From assembly GCA_020284085.1 (NCBI GenBank), contig JACEVL010000467.1, forward strand, positions 170,001 through 234,000: a DNA stretch of 64,000 bases, in the 5' to 3' direction. The notes under the pieces are model-generated. The model made no database searches and had not been told where the DNA came from. It saw only the letters and a program-made list of their open reading frames with translations. How positions within the stretch are numbered: position 1 is the first letter of the stretch; every line of letters begins with the position of its first letter. The stretch is from Aporrectodea caliginosa (taxonomy: Eukaryota; Annelida; Clitellata; Crassiclitellata; Lumbricidae). Shown here in pieces: positions 20,426-32,225 of this stretch. Position numbers and translations under genes: made by a program.

Positions 20426-21684
20426 GTTCAAGAAGTACCTACGCGTGCACATTATCGCAGTATTTCAAGCATTTGCAGAAGTTACGGCCAACATCTGTGA
20501 GCTGGAGACTAACACATTTACGGTGTTTGGACACTGATTAATAGTTGTAGGCTGATAATTGTCATAGAATTTGGAATTGGGTAGTTTTTGTTTTGCTTTT
20601 TAACTGTGACTCAACCTTAGTCTATGCATTATAGACTCCTCTAGAAACTAACTTAAAGTAATCTTAAGCAGCTTAAAGTTTCTCTAACTAACCCTTAACG
20701 CGTCCTCCATTAAAGTCTTATTTTCTTTTCTATTCTATTACAGAGGTTTATATAGCGCCCCTTCCAGGTAATCTACTCAGGAACTCTCCTCTCTGCGCTA
20801 GCATATATGATGCTAAATGCCATTAGGAACGAAAATATTACTTCAATATTATTATCACAACAATGCACAGTAAGCTGGAAGAGTCACCAGTGATGGGCCC
20901 ACGCACAAACGTGAAACCAACCAACGGATTCGCGTCGACAGCTGACAGATGGCATGGATGTTCAGAGTCTCTGGACCAAGTTGCATCGATAGAGCGGCTA
21001 CTGTAGGTGACAGCGTTCGCAAACACGCTTACGATGCCGACGAGCAGTCCCTCACTGGTAGAAGATAATGCATGTCCGGCTATTCGTCGAGGCACAAAGA
21101 GTACGAAGAAAAGACACTCGTCGCATATCGGTCGGTTGATTGAAGAGCCACCAATGACTAACGGCCGAGGTCACTCGATAATGATCCGTGTCGGTCGTCC
21201 TCCACTGAGACAAAAACACTCGGCTACAGGCGGCGTACACGGTCCGTATGGCTGAGGTTTGATCGTACACCTGGAAGCTCCAGCATGTTCGAAATTATAC
21301 TGAGCTAATTCTGCATTTAGACGAAATAAATCCAAATAATCCGTCGAAATGACGCAGAAATCGATCCACGACCGACATGGCCGATGACACGCAGTCTACA
21401 CTATGATGATTTATGCTGCAGGGCTGACATTATAACCTCAATGACGCTACTTGGAAATTAACTGTGCATCATAAAAACTGTAATCATAGAAACAAATGAC
21501 TGAAAAACATGACAACATAAAACTTTTTGTGTGAAAATGACGTCCATAATTTCTGCGCGCCACGCAACTGCTTGCTCCACCTATAAGTCTACCAAAAGCC
21601 GGTGCAGTGCGCCAGGTACAGCCCTCAATTTATGTTTCGTAAATCTCTCACTGTGAGCGATACCCTTGAATTGTTTAGTATCTG
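20426..21684. other. No gene recognised; one SINE tail remnant
   Basis: A reversed SINE tail (tatatagcgccccttccag...ctactcaggaactctcc) lies at 20747-20800. The rest is unique-looking, with a pair of overlapping 70-85-codon frames on opposite strands at 21007-21270 that show no known motif. Confidence 0.45.
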
Positions 21685-21920
21685 ATCAATCATAAAGCGC
21701 TTCTCATAGCATAAGCCTATCAGAAGCGCTCCCAGTGCGAAGTACTCCGAGAGAAAAGGAAGGTTTTAAGGTGAGAGAAAGAGATAGAGATGCTACCTGA
21801 GAGGATTGTTGAGCGTAGAGAAGAAGGAAGTCCATTCCATAGAGAGCGACCTATGCAGGCAAAGGATCTGGATTGAGCCCTACGTAGTTGATCGAGTCAA
21901 AAGCGACGGTAACTTGCCAG
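21685..21920 (+). mobile_element. Dispersed repeat with gcgctcccagtgcg motif
   Basis: The pattern agaagcgctcccagtgcgaag, gagagaaaaggaaggtttt, then gtccattccatagag is shared with 39360-39780 and 42000-42125 and, partly, 57700-57960. It is probably an older SINE or LINE 3' region. No coding. Confidence 0.55.
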
Positions 21921-21994
21921 TGACTTAATATTAGGTCTGCACTAGTATAAAGTACGTACAGTCGCCAACAATTCTATGGTCAACAAACTACAAT

Positions 21995-22125
21995 CCAAGT
22001 CGACCAACGTCAACGAAGTCGATCGTTTATTTGCCAAGTCGTTCGAGTCGACTAAGTTAATGGAGTCGATCGTCAGCCGACCCAAGTCGATAGTAGCACT
22101 CGACTCGATCGACTGCGGGTATACA
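21995..22125 (+). repeat. GTCGA-rich cluster
   Basis: About eight GTCGA/TCGAC words occur in 130 bp (aagtcgac, aagtcgat, gagtcgac, gagtcgat and similar), with no fixed period. It may be a decayed minisatellite; no function is assigned. Confidence 0.4.
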
Positions 22126-22412
22126 ATAACACCCTGTGCCCTATACCGTGTAACAGAGCCAAACCACACCGCACCATAATATAACACCCTGTGCCATACC
22201 ACATCACATTATACCACACCATTACACCACATCGTACCGCACCATACTATATTACCCTGTGCCATGTCATATGAACATATAACACGCCAAACCACATCAC
22301 ACCATATCACACCATACGACGCTTAGTCGAAGACCGCAGAGATAATGGCGTGACTAGGGGATAATTAATTGCTGTGGCAAAATCATCAGTTGCACTATGC
22401 GTCATAGCATTG

Positions 22413-23034
22413 CATTTCACAACAAACTGCATAGCACAGCATATCACAGCACATTGAATAGCATTGAATTTTACAGCAAATTGAATAGCATTGAATTTCA
22501 CAGCAAATTGAAAGGCATTGAATTTCACAGCAAATTGAATGGCATTGAATTTCACAGCAAATTGAATGGCATTGAATTTCACAGCAAATTCAATGGCATT
22601 GAATTTCACAGCAAATTGAATAGCACAAAATATCACAGCAAATTGAATAGCATTACATTTCACAGCAAATTGAATAGCATTAAATTTCACAGCAAATTGA
22701 ATAGCACAACATATCACAGCAAATTGAATAGCATTGCATTTCACAACAAACTGCATAGCACAGCATATCACAGCAAATTGAATAACATTGAATTTCACAG
22801 CAAATTGAATAGCATTGAATTTCACAGCAAATTGAATGGCATTGAATTTCACAGCTAATTGAATGGCATTGAATTTCACAGCAAATTGAATAGCACAACA
22901 TATCACAGCAAATTGAATAGCATTACATTTCACAGCAAATTGAATAGCATTACATTTCACAGCAAATTGAATAGCATTACATTTCACAGCAAATTGAATA
23001 GCATTACATTTCACAGCAAATTGAATAGCACAGC
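22413..23034 (+). repeat. 27-bp minisatellite, about 23 copies
   Basis: The unit is agcaaattgaatggc plus attgaatttcac, with recurring variants (cattacatttcac, acaacatatcac). Because 27 is a multiple of 3, long frames (NGIEFHSKL repeats on +, KCNAIQFAV on -) stay open; they are not genes. The array continues after the inserted MITE at 23664-23750. Confidence 0.93.
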
Positions 23035-23655
23035 CAAAGGCGGAGACTTAGGGGGGACAGCGGGGGACGGCCCCTCCGAAACTTGAGGTGGGGGGACGGA
23101 GCTGCTTATATCCCCCCAATATTTCTAAAATATTTCATGAATATAATAATAATAGCTATGAGACAGTGACAGCTGGTTCTTATCAGCACTCAAATAATGT
23201 TCAGATGACAGCTTGAAATGCTACCATTACAGTGTGGAAATTAAAAAAAATTTAAATAGGGGAGGGGGCGCATTCCCTCCCCAAACCCCTTCTCAAACTT
23301 AAACACGACTCAAACTACATGTAAGCTACGAGTGACAGCTGGTTCCTATCAGCACTCAAATTATAGAGCATTTTTTCAAATGACAGATTAAAATGCTACC
23401 ATTACAGTGTGGAAATTCCAAAAAATTTAAATAGGGGAGGGGCACATCCCTTCCCCAAACCCCTCTCCAAACTGAAACACGACTCAAACTACATGTAAGC
23501 TACGAGTGACAGCTGGTTCCTATCAGCACTCAAATTATAGAGCTTTTTTTAAAAAAAAAAACCCTCCCTCTGCTCGGCGCTTCGCGCCTCGCCGATCGTC
23601 CTTCGGCCGATCCGCCGGTCCCCCCCCCAAACCCAAGACAAAGTCTCCGCCTATG
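23035..23655. mobile_element. hAT-type MITE inserted in the minisatellite
   Basis: It begins CAAAGGCGGAGACTT and ends AAGTCTCCGCCTATG (14 of 15 bases inverted-repeat). It is flanked by an exact 8-bp duplication AGCACAGC at 23027-23034 and 23656-23663. Inside are about three tandem copies (periods 166 and 174 bp) of a gtgacagctggttc...ggggagggg module. A GC-rich end follows with small hairpins such as GGCGCTTCGCGCC. Confidence 0.88.
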
Positions 23656-23927
23656 AGCACAGCATATCACAGCAAACTGCATAGTGTAGCATATGATAGA
23701 AAACCACGCAGCATAGCACATGAAAGCAAACCACACATCAAGGCATGTGAAACCCATACATTACAGTAACACGGTTTTCGTCTTTTGATCGTCTTCTCTG
23801 CTCTGGTTTTCCTGCCACTCGACGCCCTAAGCTGACTGTGCATCAGGTCCAAACACGTTCTCAACCGATTCATAAGCCATGCATTTCTCCCTTCATCCCT
23901 AGACACGTAGGCCTACAGACGATGGAG

Positions 23928-24289
23928 CATATCTGCAAAGTGTAGCTTCGTAAGAGGTCATGTGTTACTTGATGAAACCCTTGATGCATAGGCCCTATTG
24001 CCATTGTGAGCACAAACGCGATTGATTTGCGCATGAAAATAAACCAGAAATAAATGCCGCCTTATCTAGCAGTTTCTTTACCTCTTTTCTGGTCTCTCTG
24101 GCAACCGGCATATCTGCAAATTGTAGCTTCGTAAGAGGTCATGTGTTACTTGATGAAACCCTTGATGCATAGGCCCTATTGCCATTGTGAGCACAAACGC
24201 GATTGATTTGCGCATGAAAATAAACCAGAAATAAATGCCGCCTTATCTAGCAGTTTCTTTACCTCTTTTCTGGTCTCTCTGGCAACCGG
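23928..24289 (+). repeat. 181-bp perfect-looking tandem duplication
   Basis: Two adjacent copies (23928-24108 and 24109-24289) run from catatctgcaaa to tctctggcaaccgg. I see only a single-base difference near the start (aagtg versus aattg), so the duplication is recent. It abuts the CATA array. Confidence 0.93.
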
Positions 24290-24338
24290 ATTCGGATCTC
24301 TCTTTGACATCGCTTTAGAAACTTAGGAGTTTACGATA

Positions 24339-25258
24339 TACATACATACATACATACATACATACATACATACATACATACATACATACATACATACATA
24401 CATACATACATACATACATACATACATACATACATACATACATACATACATACATACATACATACATACATACATACATACATACATACATACATACATA
24501 CATACATACATACATACATACATACATACATACATACATACATACATACATACATACATACATACATACATACATACATACATACATACATACATACATA
24601 CATACATACATACATACATACATACATACATACATACATACATACATACATACATACATACATACATACATACATACATACATACATACATACATACATA
24701 CATACATACATACATACATACATACATACATACATACATACATACATACATACATACATACATACATACATACATACATACATACATACATACATACATA
24801 CATACATACATACATACATACATACATACATACATACATACATACATACATACATACATACATACATACATACATACATACATACATACATACATACATA
24901 CATACATACATACATACATACATACATACATACATACATACATACATACATACATACATACATACATACATACATACATACATACATACATACATACATA
25001 CATACATACATACATACATACATACATACATACATACATACATACATACATACATACATACATACATACATACATACATACATACATACATACATACATA
25101 CATACATACATACATACATACATACATACATACATACATACATACATACATACATACATACATACATACATACATACATACATACATACATACATACATA
25201 CATACATACATACATACATACATACATACATACATACATACATACATACATACATACA

Positions 25259-25288
<30 letters not shown>
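24339..25288 (+). repeat. Uninterrupted (CATA)n array, about 950 bp
   Basis: About 237 CATA units without a visible interruption. A TA-rich stretch follows at 25310-25395. Cys-Met-Tyr-Val frames on the minus strand in three registers are artefacts. Copy number in assemblies of such arrays is unreliable. Confidence 0.97.
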
Positions 25289-25289
<1 letters not shown>

Positions 25290-25351
25290 TATTACACACA
25301 AACATACATACTTATATATATATTATATATATATGTATGTATGCACATATG

Positions 25352-25388
<37 letters not shown>

Positions 25389-25544
25389 GTATATAATTGG
25401 ACATTTTATAACAACTCAGTAGGAGCTGTGGAAATCTTAAAGATGCCGGAGAACCGTGGCTGATCTGTTAAGTGCATCCAAGTCATCGATGCAGCGCCGG
25501 GTAATCGTCACTTACAACAGAGTAGTCGAGTAGTCAAGGTCCAC

Positions 25545-26370
25545 ATGCAGTTAAGCCGAAGCAAATCTTTAGTAGCATCGTTTTCGGCGGATGCTGCGGA
25601 TGCTGGCAGATGCGGACATTCAGCAATCGATCGATTGGATCGATTGATTCAATCGATCGATGGACGAAGCGATCTACGCCCTCATGCATGCAATATACCA
25701 GAGACACATTCGCTATACTGGCTTAGTCTCTGCTTCTCTGTCTCTGTCTCAGGGTCTCTGTCTCTCTGTCTCTCTGTCTCTCTGTCTCTCTGTCTCTCTG
25801 TCTCTCTGTCTCTCTGTCTCTCTGTCTCTCTGTCTCTCTGTCTGAATCTCTCTGTCTCTCTGTCTCTCTGTCTGAATCTCTCTGTCTCTCTGTCTCTCTG
25901 TCTGAATCTCTATGTCTCTCTGTTTCTGTCTCTGTATCTGTCTCTCTGTCTCTTTTGTGTGTCTCTCTCTCTGTATCTCTCTGTCTCTCTCTGTCTCTCT
26001 CTCTCTGTCTCTCTGTCTGTCTGTCTGAATCTCTATGTCTCTGTCTCTATCTCTCTATCTCTCTTTCTCTCTCTTTCTCTGTCTGTATGTCTCTCTTTTC
26101 GTTTATTTTCTTTCTGTGTTTGTTTTTATCTATCGATCTGTCTGTGTCTATGTCTGTGTCTGTGTCTGTCTGTGTCTGTCTATGTCTCTATCTGTCGCTG
26201 TCCGTCTGTCTCTGCCTCAGCCTTTGCCTTTCTATCATTATTTCTCTGTCTCTGCAACTCTCTACCTATATGTCTACCTATCTGTGTGCCTCTCTTTCTG
26301 CCTGTCTGTCTGCCTAGCTTTCTGTTTGTCTGCCTATCTGCCTGCCTGTCTGTATGTCTGTCTTTCGGTT
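25545..26370 (+). repeat. ATCGAT-rich segment then (TCTCTG)n array
   Basis: At 25620-25670 there is a dense run of ATCGAT palindromes. From about 25730 to 26360 a degenerate TCTCTG/TCTG array follows, more diverged toward the right. Leu/Ser-rich open frames are artefacts. Confidence 0.88.
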
Positions 26371-26975
26371 GCCCATCCCCACCACTCTCTCCGAATCTCA
26401 ACTGAGAACACTAGATTGCTTCGGCGTAATTGAATGAAGAGGACAACAACAGAGCGTCGTAGTAGTACTAGTAATCGGATGTGGTTGTGTCGCCTTAATT
26501 GGCTTTCTCCGACCACTCAGACGGGCAGTCCTTAATCGACAGAAGAGTCTCCTCGCCACTCCCGTCTGTCGCCGACGTATAGCATTCATGCGACCCCATC
26601 AATTGTTCTGTCCCGGCTGCTGATTGCTTAAGCGCTCTCTTTCTAAGGCCGAGGTGGCCCAGATTCGGAGCCTCTTCTGTTCGTGATATGCTCTAGTCTG
26701 AGCGCTAGAGATGGATATAACAACATATTGCTCCGATTTCTCCATCCCTAATATTTATGCTCGAAAGTTTTAGCTTTTTCATGAAATTTTTTTTTCAGAA
26801 ACACCATAATTCAGAAAGCAAACAATGAGAACAACACAACTTTCAACAACTTTAAAATGTTTAAACATTATTTGCTGTCATTATAATTAAATCTATTTAT
26901 TGTCATCTCGCTCGCAGTTTAAAATTAAATTTAATGTTCAATTTAATTTTTAAATTGTTTTATTCTTAAGTTTTA
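26371..26975. other. No gene recognised
   Basis: This is unique-looking sequence followed by AT-rich DNA. A short pair agagatggat...ccatccct near 26708-26755 hints at a tiny decayed MITE, but no duplication was found. Confidence 0.4.
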
Positions 26976-26979
26976 AGAA

Positions 26980-27250
26980 TGTATGTATGCATGCATGTAT
27001 GTATGTATGCAAGTCCTTGTCATCATGTAGTATGCATGTAAGCATTTATTTATATGCACGCATGTATGTACGTATGCAGGCATGTATATATTATTTGTGC
27101 CATGCACGTATATGTTAGTGCGCAGTATGTATACTTACGCACGTATGCATTTGTCAGGACGTGGTATAGATGCACGATTGCACATATATATGTACACATA
27201 TATAAACTTGTGTGTATACATGCATGCACGTATTTGTTGTATATATGTGT
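26980..27250 (+). repeat. Degenerate (ATGT)n / GCATGTAT repeat
   Basis: Alternating purine-pyrimidine ATGT and GCATGTAT words with many substitutions. Confidence 0.8.
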
Positions 27251-27489
27251 GTTGTGTGTGTATGTTTTAAGAGTAAAGAATGGCCGCCTATATTCGTCGA
27301 CCTCGTTCGTCGTCGTCTGATCGAAATGCTTTCTCTGTCCAATTGCTTCGTTGATCTTCATTTTGCACATGTGACGTTTGACATAGCGTGGCATCCGCCC
27401 TCGTTTAGACCTCCGTTCCATCGACCGACGATGGAACGTTGCCTTCTGCAGAACACGAATTGGAAAATGGTCGGAAAGCAAACCGATGG

Positions 27490-27845
27490 AGAACGCAGAA
27501 GAGGAGGGGAGAAGAGAATGGAAGAGAGGACAGACCAGGAAAGGCCTGGAGACAAAAGGACAAAAGGATCGAAGAGGCGAGGAGAAGAGCGAAGAGGAGC
27601 GAGGAGGAGCGGAGCGTAGAGGTGATAGAATAGAAAGGATTAATGGATGATGATAAGACATATCGAAGAGGAGAGGAGAAGAGAGAAGAGGAGAAGAGAG
27701 GAGAGGAGAGAATAGGAGAAGAGACGAGAGAAGAGGAGAAGAGTAGAGGAGAGGAGAGAGAAAAGAGAGAAGAGAGGAGAGGAGAGAATAGGAGAAGAGA
27801 AGAGAGAAGAGGAGAAGAGGAGAGGAGAAGAGAAGAGAAGCATTG
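27490..27845 (+). repeat. Purine tract (AGAAGAGGAG)n
   Basis: The + strand is almost all A/G in GAGGAGAAGAG-type units, mainly 27500-27620 and 27665-27840. It is a candidate for triplex or strand-asymmetric structure. No coding significance. Confidence 0.9.
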
Positions 27846-28705
27846 AGGACAGATCATAGGATAGAAAAGGACATGGCAGGACACAAGGATAGAGGAAGAC
27901 ATGACAGAATACGATAGGAGGGCATGTAGGACAGGACAGTGCATGGAACACAAGGAAGAACAGAAACGAGAAAGAATCCGATCGTTCGCTATTCACCGGA
28001 TGTTGCTACAGACTTCCGCTACATTCGACCCATCACGTGACAGAACATCCGGTCCGAAAGATGCCTGGTCCGTTCTTAACAACGGCTCTTCCGGTCTTCC
28101 AGCCTTTGTCCCTGAACGGAAGGAAGGACTGGAGGAGCAGGAGAACTAACGACAGGGGCTTCCCCTTTCTTGATCCGGGTCACACAACAACGAATGGATC
28201 GTCGACGTCTTGTCGACATCGTCTGCACTAACGCGATGAACAGGCTTTAATAATGGAATTGAACAAGTGCTGTCGACGAGTAGCTGAGCACGAACCGGGG
28301 TGCACTGCGCTCTGCCAAGTAGGTGACCTGCGTATAATATGACTACCGCTCGTCTTCCTACAAAAGCGATTGGCCGCGGAGTAATATTTACCCGACGATG
28401 AGATCATGGCTAATGGACAACTTGATTAAGTAAATTAAATTTCTTGCTGCACTCGCTGAGGGTGGGCGTGTTGTATTATGCAGCAAGATGACGGACTCGG
28501 ATTTGGACGATTGTCTGTTGAACAATGCGCTTATTTTCGTGTGCTGCTTATTTGTCCTGAAACCTTTAAGACTGGTTTCTTATATCTAGGGCCACAGCTG
28601 AGACGGTGTCTCCTTTCTGCATTAGCTCCCGATGGAATTGCGTCAACAGTCTGATCCATCCTACCAACTCACAATGGCCTTCCAATCACACATCTTCCAT
28701 AAGTC
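27846..28705. other. No gene recognised
   Basis: The GA-rich tract fades out to about 27960. The rest is unique-looking and without repeat-family or protein signals on either strand. Confidence 0.4.
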
Positions 28706-28935
28706 GTATGCCTTGATACCTCCTCTTTCTCCTTCTCCTCCTCCTTCTCCTCCTACTCCTCCTCGTCCTCGTCCTCTTACTCCTCCTCTTCTCTTCCTCT
28801 TCCTCCTCCACCTCCTCCTCCTCTTCTTCCTCCTCCTCCTCCTCATCTTCTTCTTCCTCCTCCTCTTCTTCCTCCTCCTCCTTCTCCTCCTCCTTCTCCT
28901 CCTTCTCCTCCTCCTCCTCCTCCTCCTCCTGCTCT
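28706..28935 (+). repeat. (TCC/TCT)n pyrimidine tract
   Basis: CTCCT and CTTCTTC units are continuous on the + strand. Poly-Leu/Ser frames on + and poly-Arg/Lys frames on - are artefacts. Confidence 0.93.
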
Positions 28936-29426
28936 CTCTGCAGCTGTCACATCGCTCCAATTCCAAACACCTCCAACCGTAACCGTTCAACTATCAACTT
29001 CCCTAACCCTTGCATCTCAACCTAGAACCGAACCTAACATTATCTGTCTGACTTTGTTTTCGCACAGGTGAATAATCCGGTTCCCGCGTCTGGGCTTTTC
29101 TTGAACTGAAGAAAGTTTAAGATTATCAGGCCTGCGATTTTGATTACACTTTTTTACAGTCACCGTTGAGTTTCGCCCGTGCTAATCTTTTGGGTCAGTT
29201 TACTAGTGAGATCCTTCACCACATGTAAATGGGCGCCACGCCATTTCAGACCCCCGTGTACGTATTGAACCCGCAGTTATCGCGTTACAAGCCAAATGCT
29301 TGAACCAATCGACTACTCCTCCACTGCCGTTCTCGGTGACTCCAATCCCAAGCGTCAATATAGGAGGAGGGCGACGCTAATCATCTCGTTATGACCCAAC
29401 GTCGTTAAACTACTGCTACCTTGCCA
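28936..29426. other. No gene recognised; possible tRNA-like SINE scrap
   Basis: The segment near 29255-29310 (gtattgaacccgcagttatcgcg...caatcgactactcc) resembles a reversed tRNA-like SINE head but is too decayed to assign. Confidence 0.35.
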
Positions 29427-29520
29427 CCATGGACGTATTTAGGGGTGGTTTTACGGGTTCAACCCCCGAAATAAATGCATTACTGTAATAAAAAATTAAA
29501 ATGTAGATAAATGCGACCAT
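29427..29520. mobile_element. Fragment of the 9631-type hAT MITE
   Basis: It begins catggacgtatttaggggtgg and continues ttttacgggttcaaccccc, matching the left half of 9631-9806. The right half has diverged into AT-rich sequence and been cut by the neighbouring SINE. Confidence 0.6.
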
Positions 29521-29526
29521 GTTCAA

Positions 29527-29840
29527 TGTATTGTATTGTATTTGAACACTTGTTATAGCGCCCCTTCCAGATTCCTATTCAGAGGCGCTCCCGACTACTG
29601 CGCGGACGCTGAATCGGAGTTTGACGCCGAAGCGCATGAGCAATTGCGAGTGAAGGACTTGCCCAGGTTCACTACGCGGCGGCTTTGAGGTGGATTCGAA
29701 TCCGCAACCATCCGGCTGCAAGGCACCGAACATACCCCTACACCACCGCGCCCCAGTTGTATTGTGTTGTATTGTATTGTATTGTACTCCACGTTTATAT
29801 TGCGACCGAGCCACCCGCAGGTGAAAATCCCCGAGAACTA
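29527..29840 (-). mobile_element. Composite SINE, reverse orientation
   Basis: On the minus strand, a fragment of the tRNA(Leu/Ser)-like unit (29785-29840) is followed by the (ATACA)n linker. SINE A (29527-29754) comes next, with A box TGGTGTAGGGG and B box GGATTCGAATCC. Arrangement and junction equal those at 16359-16776. Confidence 0.8.
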
Positions 29841-31079
29841 AACCCCGCCCAAACGAAATTGTTTCCTGGTTTCGTCCCTGCTTGCAATGCCACTACGTAT
29901 GCTAGCATGACAGTGTCTCATTTATCCAGACATTAGGCTTAACATCGCAAGCAACGACCCATCCACCCCCCCCCCTCCCCGTTCGTGTCCCTTTTCGCGT
30001 ATTAGTTATGTACGGCAGCCGTAGCCATAGTAACGACAGAAACGGAATCCGTCCAGAAGGGGTCGGATATATCACTTCGCTTCTTCTTCGTATACTACCT
30101 CGAAAGGCAAACTGACTGTGAAGGGGCGAGGAGCAGCAGCGGAGGAGGGAGCCCGGTCCGTCTCGTATCGATTCACATCATAGTCCGCTGCTGTAGTTTA
30201 AACCGTTCAATGGATTGCCTCTCCCACTCCGTCGGAGGGAGACCTGGAGAGGGAGGCTTTCCAGCGTCGTCCGGGTCTCCTCCTTTGTATACCTTCTCCA
30301 AAGAGACAGAGGAGATATTTCCTCCTATATTTGTGCAGGTCTAACATCGCTGAGTGACTCTACTACCAATCGATGACGCTAGGCAACTGGGCGTGAGGTA
30401 TAAATGCCCGCGTTCTATACGTGCATGCCCTTTAGCAATATGTAGACAGTGGCTTTATTATGTTCAGGTCGTAATCGTATCGTAATCGTAAACTCAAAAT
30501 TTCTACAGCGCTACTCTAAAGCCGAGCACAGAGCACCAGCTTATTCACGAGCGTTACGTCATATCAAAAGAGATTTCCCAGTTGACTTCAACGGTACTCC
30601 GAATACACATGTCTACTGTGTATTTGCAACTCGTCAGAGAGACGCTACTGGCGTCATTATCAGTGGAACCTGGATCTTAGAACTTGCACGAATTTCATTC
30701 GGTACTGAGAACCAGTTTCCCTAAGATGCGATGAAGCACATTCTCCAATGAGTCACCAAATCTCATTTGCCGCAAGGATCGCATTTCTCAAATGTAATTG
30801 ACTTTCTGCATGGCTCGGTAGCCGTCGGCAGATGTGTAAAATCGATCTCCCTAATTTGCAACATCGCTTTCTTGGTGTTTCTGTCTTTCTATTGTGCGTG
30901 ATTTGGAGTGATCGTGGACCAGATATTGACCTTCTCATAGCTCTCGTGTGAGAAGAGTATGTCGACCGTGCTTGTGTCACCTGCGCCAGATTAGCACTAT
31001 ACACAGTCCGCTTGCACGCCAAGCCACCACTACCATCAAGCATGCAATCATATACACGAGTGTTGATCATGGCATTTGT
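29841..31079. other. No gene recognised; one dispersed-repeat tail
   Basis: The taatcgtaaactcaaaatttc...caccagcttattcacgagcg repeat lies at 30480-30560. Upstream, at 30396-30402, a TATAAAT word sits in a GC-richer context, but no gene start could be linked to it. Confidence 0.4.
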
Positions 31080-31304
31080 GGGGCGCGGTGGTGTAGGGGT
31101 ATGTTCGGTGCCTTGCAGCCGGAGGGTTGCGGGTTCGAATCAACCTCAAGCCACCGCGTAGGGACCCTGGGCAAGTCCTTCACTCACAATTGCGCATGCG
31201 CTTCGGCGTGAAACTCCGATTCAGTGTCCGCGCTGTAGTCGGGAGCGCCTCTGAGTAGATTTCTTGAAGGGGCGCTATAACAAGTGCTCATTCATACATA
31301 CATT
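31080..31304 (+). mobile_element. SINE family A, full-length copy
   Basis: A box TGGTGTAGGGG, B-box region GGGTTCGAATC, body accctgggcaagtccttcac, and tail gagtag...ggggcgctataacaagtg. It ends in a short (CATA)-like tail. There is no leading tRNA(Leu/Ser)-like unit here, showing that SINE A also occurs alone. Confidence 0.82.
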
Positions 31305-31324
31305 GGTACGCCATATACAGGTCT

Positions 31325-31560
31325 AACTTTTCCCCGCATTAACCAACTGGAGTCTAGCCTTAACGCCGCGGCCCGTCTGATTGGAGGTGTAGCTAGGTTT
31401 TCGCATATATCCAGCTTCATGCGGAGGAATTGCACCGATTGTCAATGCAAATCGCATTAAGTTCAAGATCTTAATGCTGTTGCATAATGTCTTTGCCTGC
31501 TATGCTTCATCTTATCTCAGGAAGTTGTGTATCTCGGTCTAATCCATTTCTAATAGATTT
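31325..31560 (+). pseudogene. LINE reverse-transcriptase C-terminal fragment, degraded
   Basis: The translation contains INQLESSLNAAARLIGG...FSHISSFMRR, then RIKFKILMLLHNVFACYASS and YLRKL. This is the order seen near the end of CR1/L2-type LINE ORF2 proteins (NAAARL, RI.FKIL.L, YL..L). Frame changes and internal stops show it is dead. It directly follows the SINE at 31304. Confidence 0.6.
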
Positions 31561-32225
31561 CTTCACTCAGTCAATAGCTGTCTATACTATACAATACATC
31601 CATTACTTGTAAACGTTTACGCAGCTTGTAGTCAGAAGTCTAGTTTTGTATACTATATACCTCATAGGTTTGTGTGACTTCATAATTGATTAAATGAGCG
31701 TTGGACCCATTTGACCTGTGTTTCTGGCGATGGGTTAAGTTGGACATCAGTGACGAAAGTTCTACCTAAAGTTAGATCATCCATGTAGCCAATGCGGTGA
31801 AGATATGGAGGCTTGACCGAAAGAGGCTGAACTGGGAGAGAGAATAGTCTAGGCACAAGATGATCTTCTTGTTGGAGTCCACACATTGAGAGGTAATCTC
31901 CTTTTCCAGGTAATATCCACTCTACCATCTGTGACATAAGAGCACAGAGCAAACGGTTGGAGCAGCTTGGACATATCTTGGCTCGGTTTACATTAAACAC
32001 CGCGCTCTATATATACCGCGCCGTTAAATATCGCGCGCACAAAACCGCGCCGTAAAATACCGCGCGCACAAAACCGCGCCGTTAATTACCGCGTATTGTT
32101 CATTATCGCGACGATCATAGCCGCGACTGTCATCGCTTTTTATTGTTACTTGTTTTATCAAATCCAATGCATTTCCTTCATTAATTAAATGTGTGCAGTG
32201 GTCCGCGAAGGCACCGAATTGTTGC

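Noticed and set aside
19869..20537. 222-codon Ser/Pro-rich frame and 180-codon Arg/Glu/Gly frame
   Set aside because: Both are translations of the same pyrimidine/purine tract.
22307..23086. 235-codon and 153-codon repeat proteins
   Set aside because: The 27-bp minisatellite unit is a multiple of three, so frames stay open automatically. There is no start context, splice site or non-repeat domain.
24315..25305. Three overlapping minus-strand frames of over 300 codons
   Set aside because: They are the three reading registers of the CATA microsatellite (Cys-Met-Tyr-Val repeats), not genes.
25545..26433. 286-codon Ser/Leu/Cys-rich protein
   Set aside because: It arises from the TCTCTG array; it is low complexity throughout.
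26703..26760. Very small MITE
   Set aside because: The ends agagatggat/ccatccct are only roughly inverted and no target duplication was found.
28632..28990. Leu-rich plus-strand and Arg-rich minus-strand frames
   Set aside because: They are translations of the TCC/TCT microsatellite.
30390..30430. TATA-box promoter
   Set aside because: The TATAAAT word is there, but no initiator, leader or gene can be connected to it on the plus strand.
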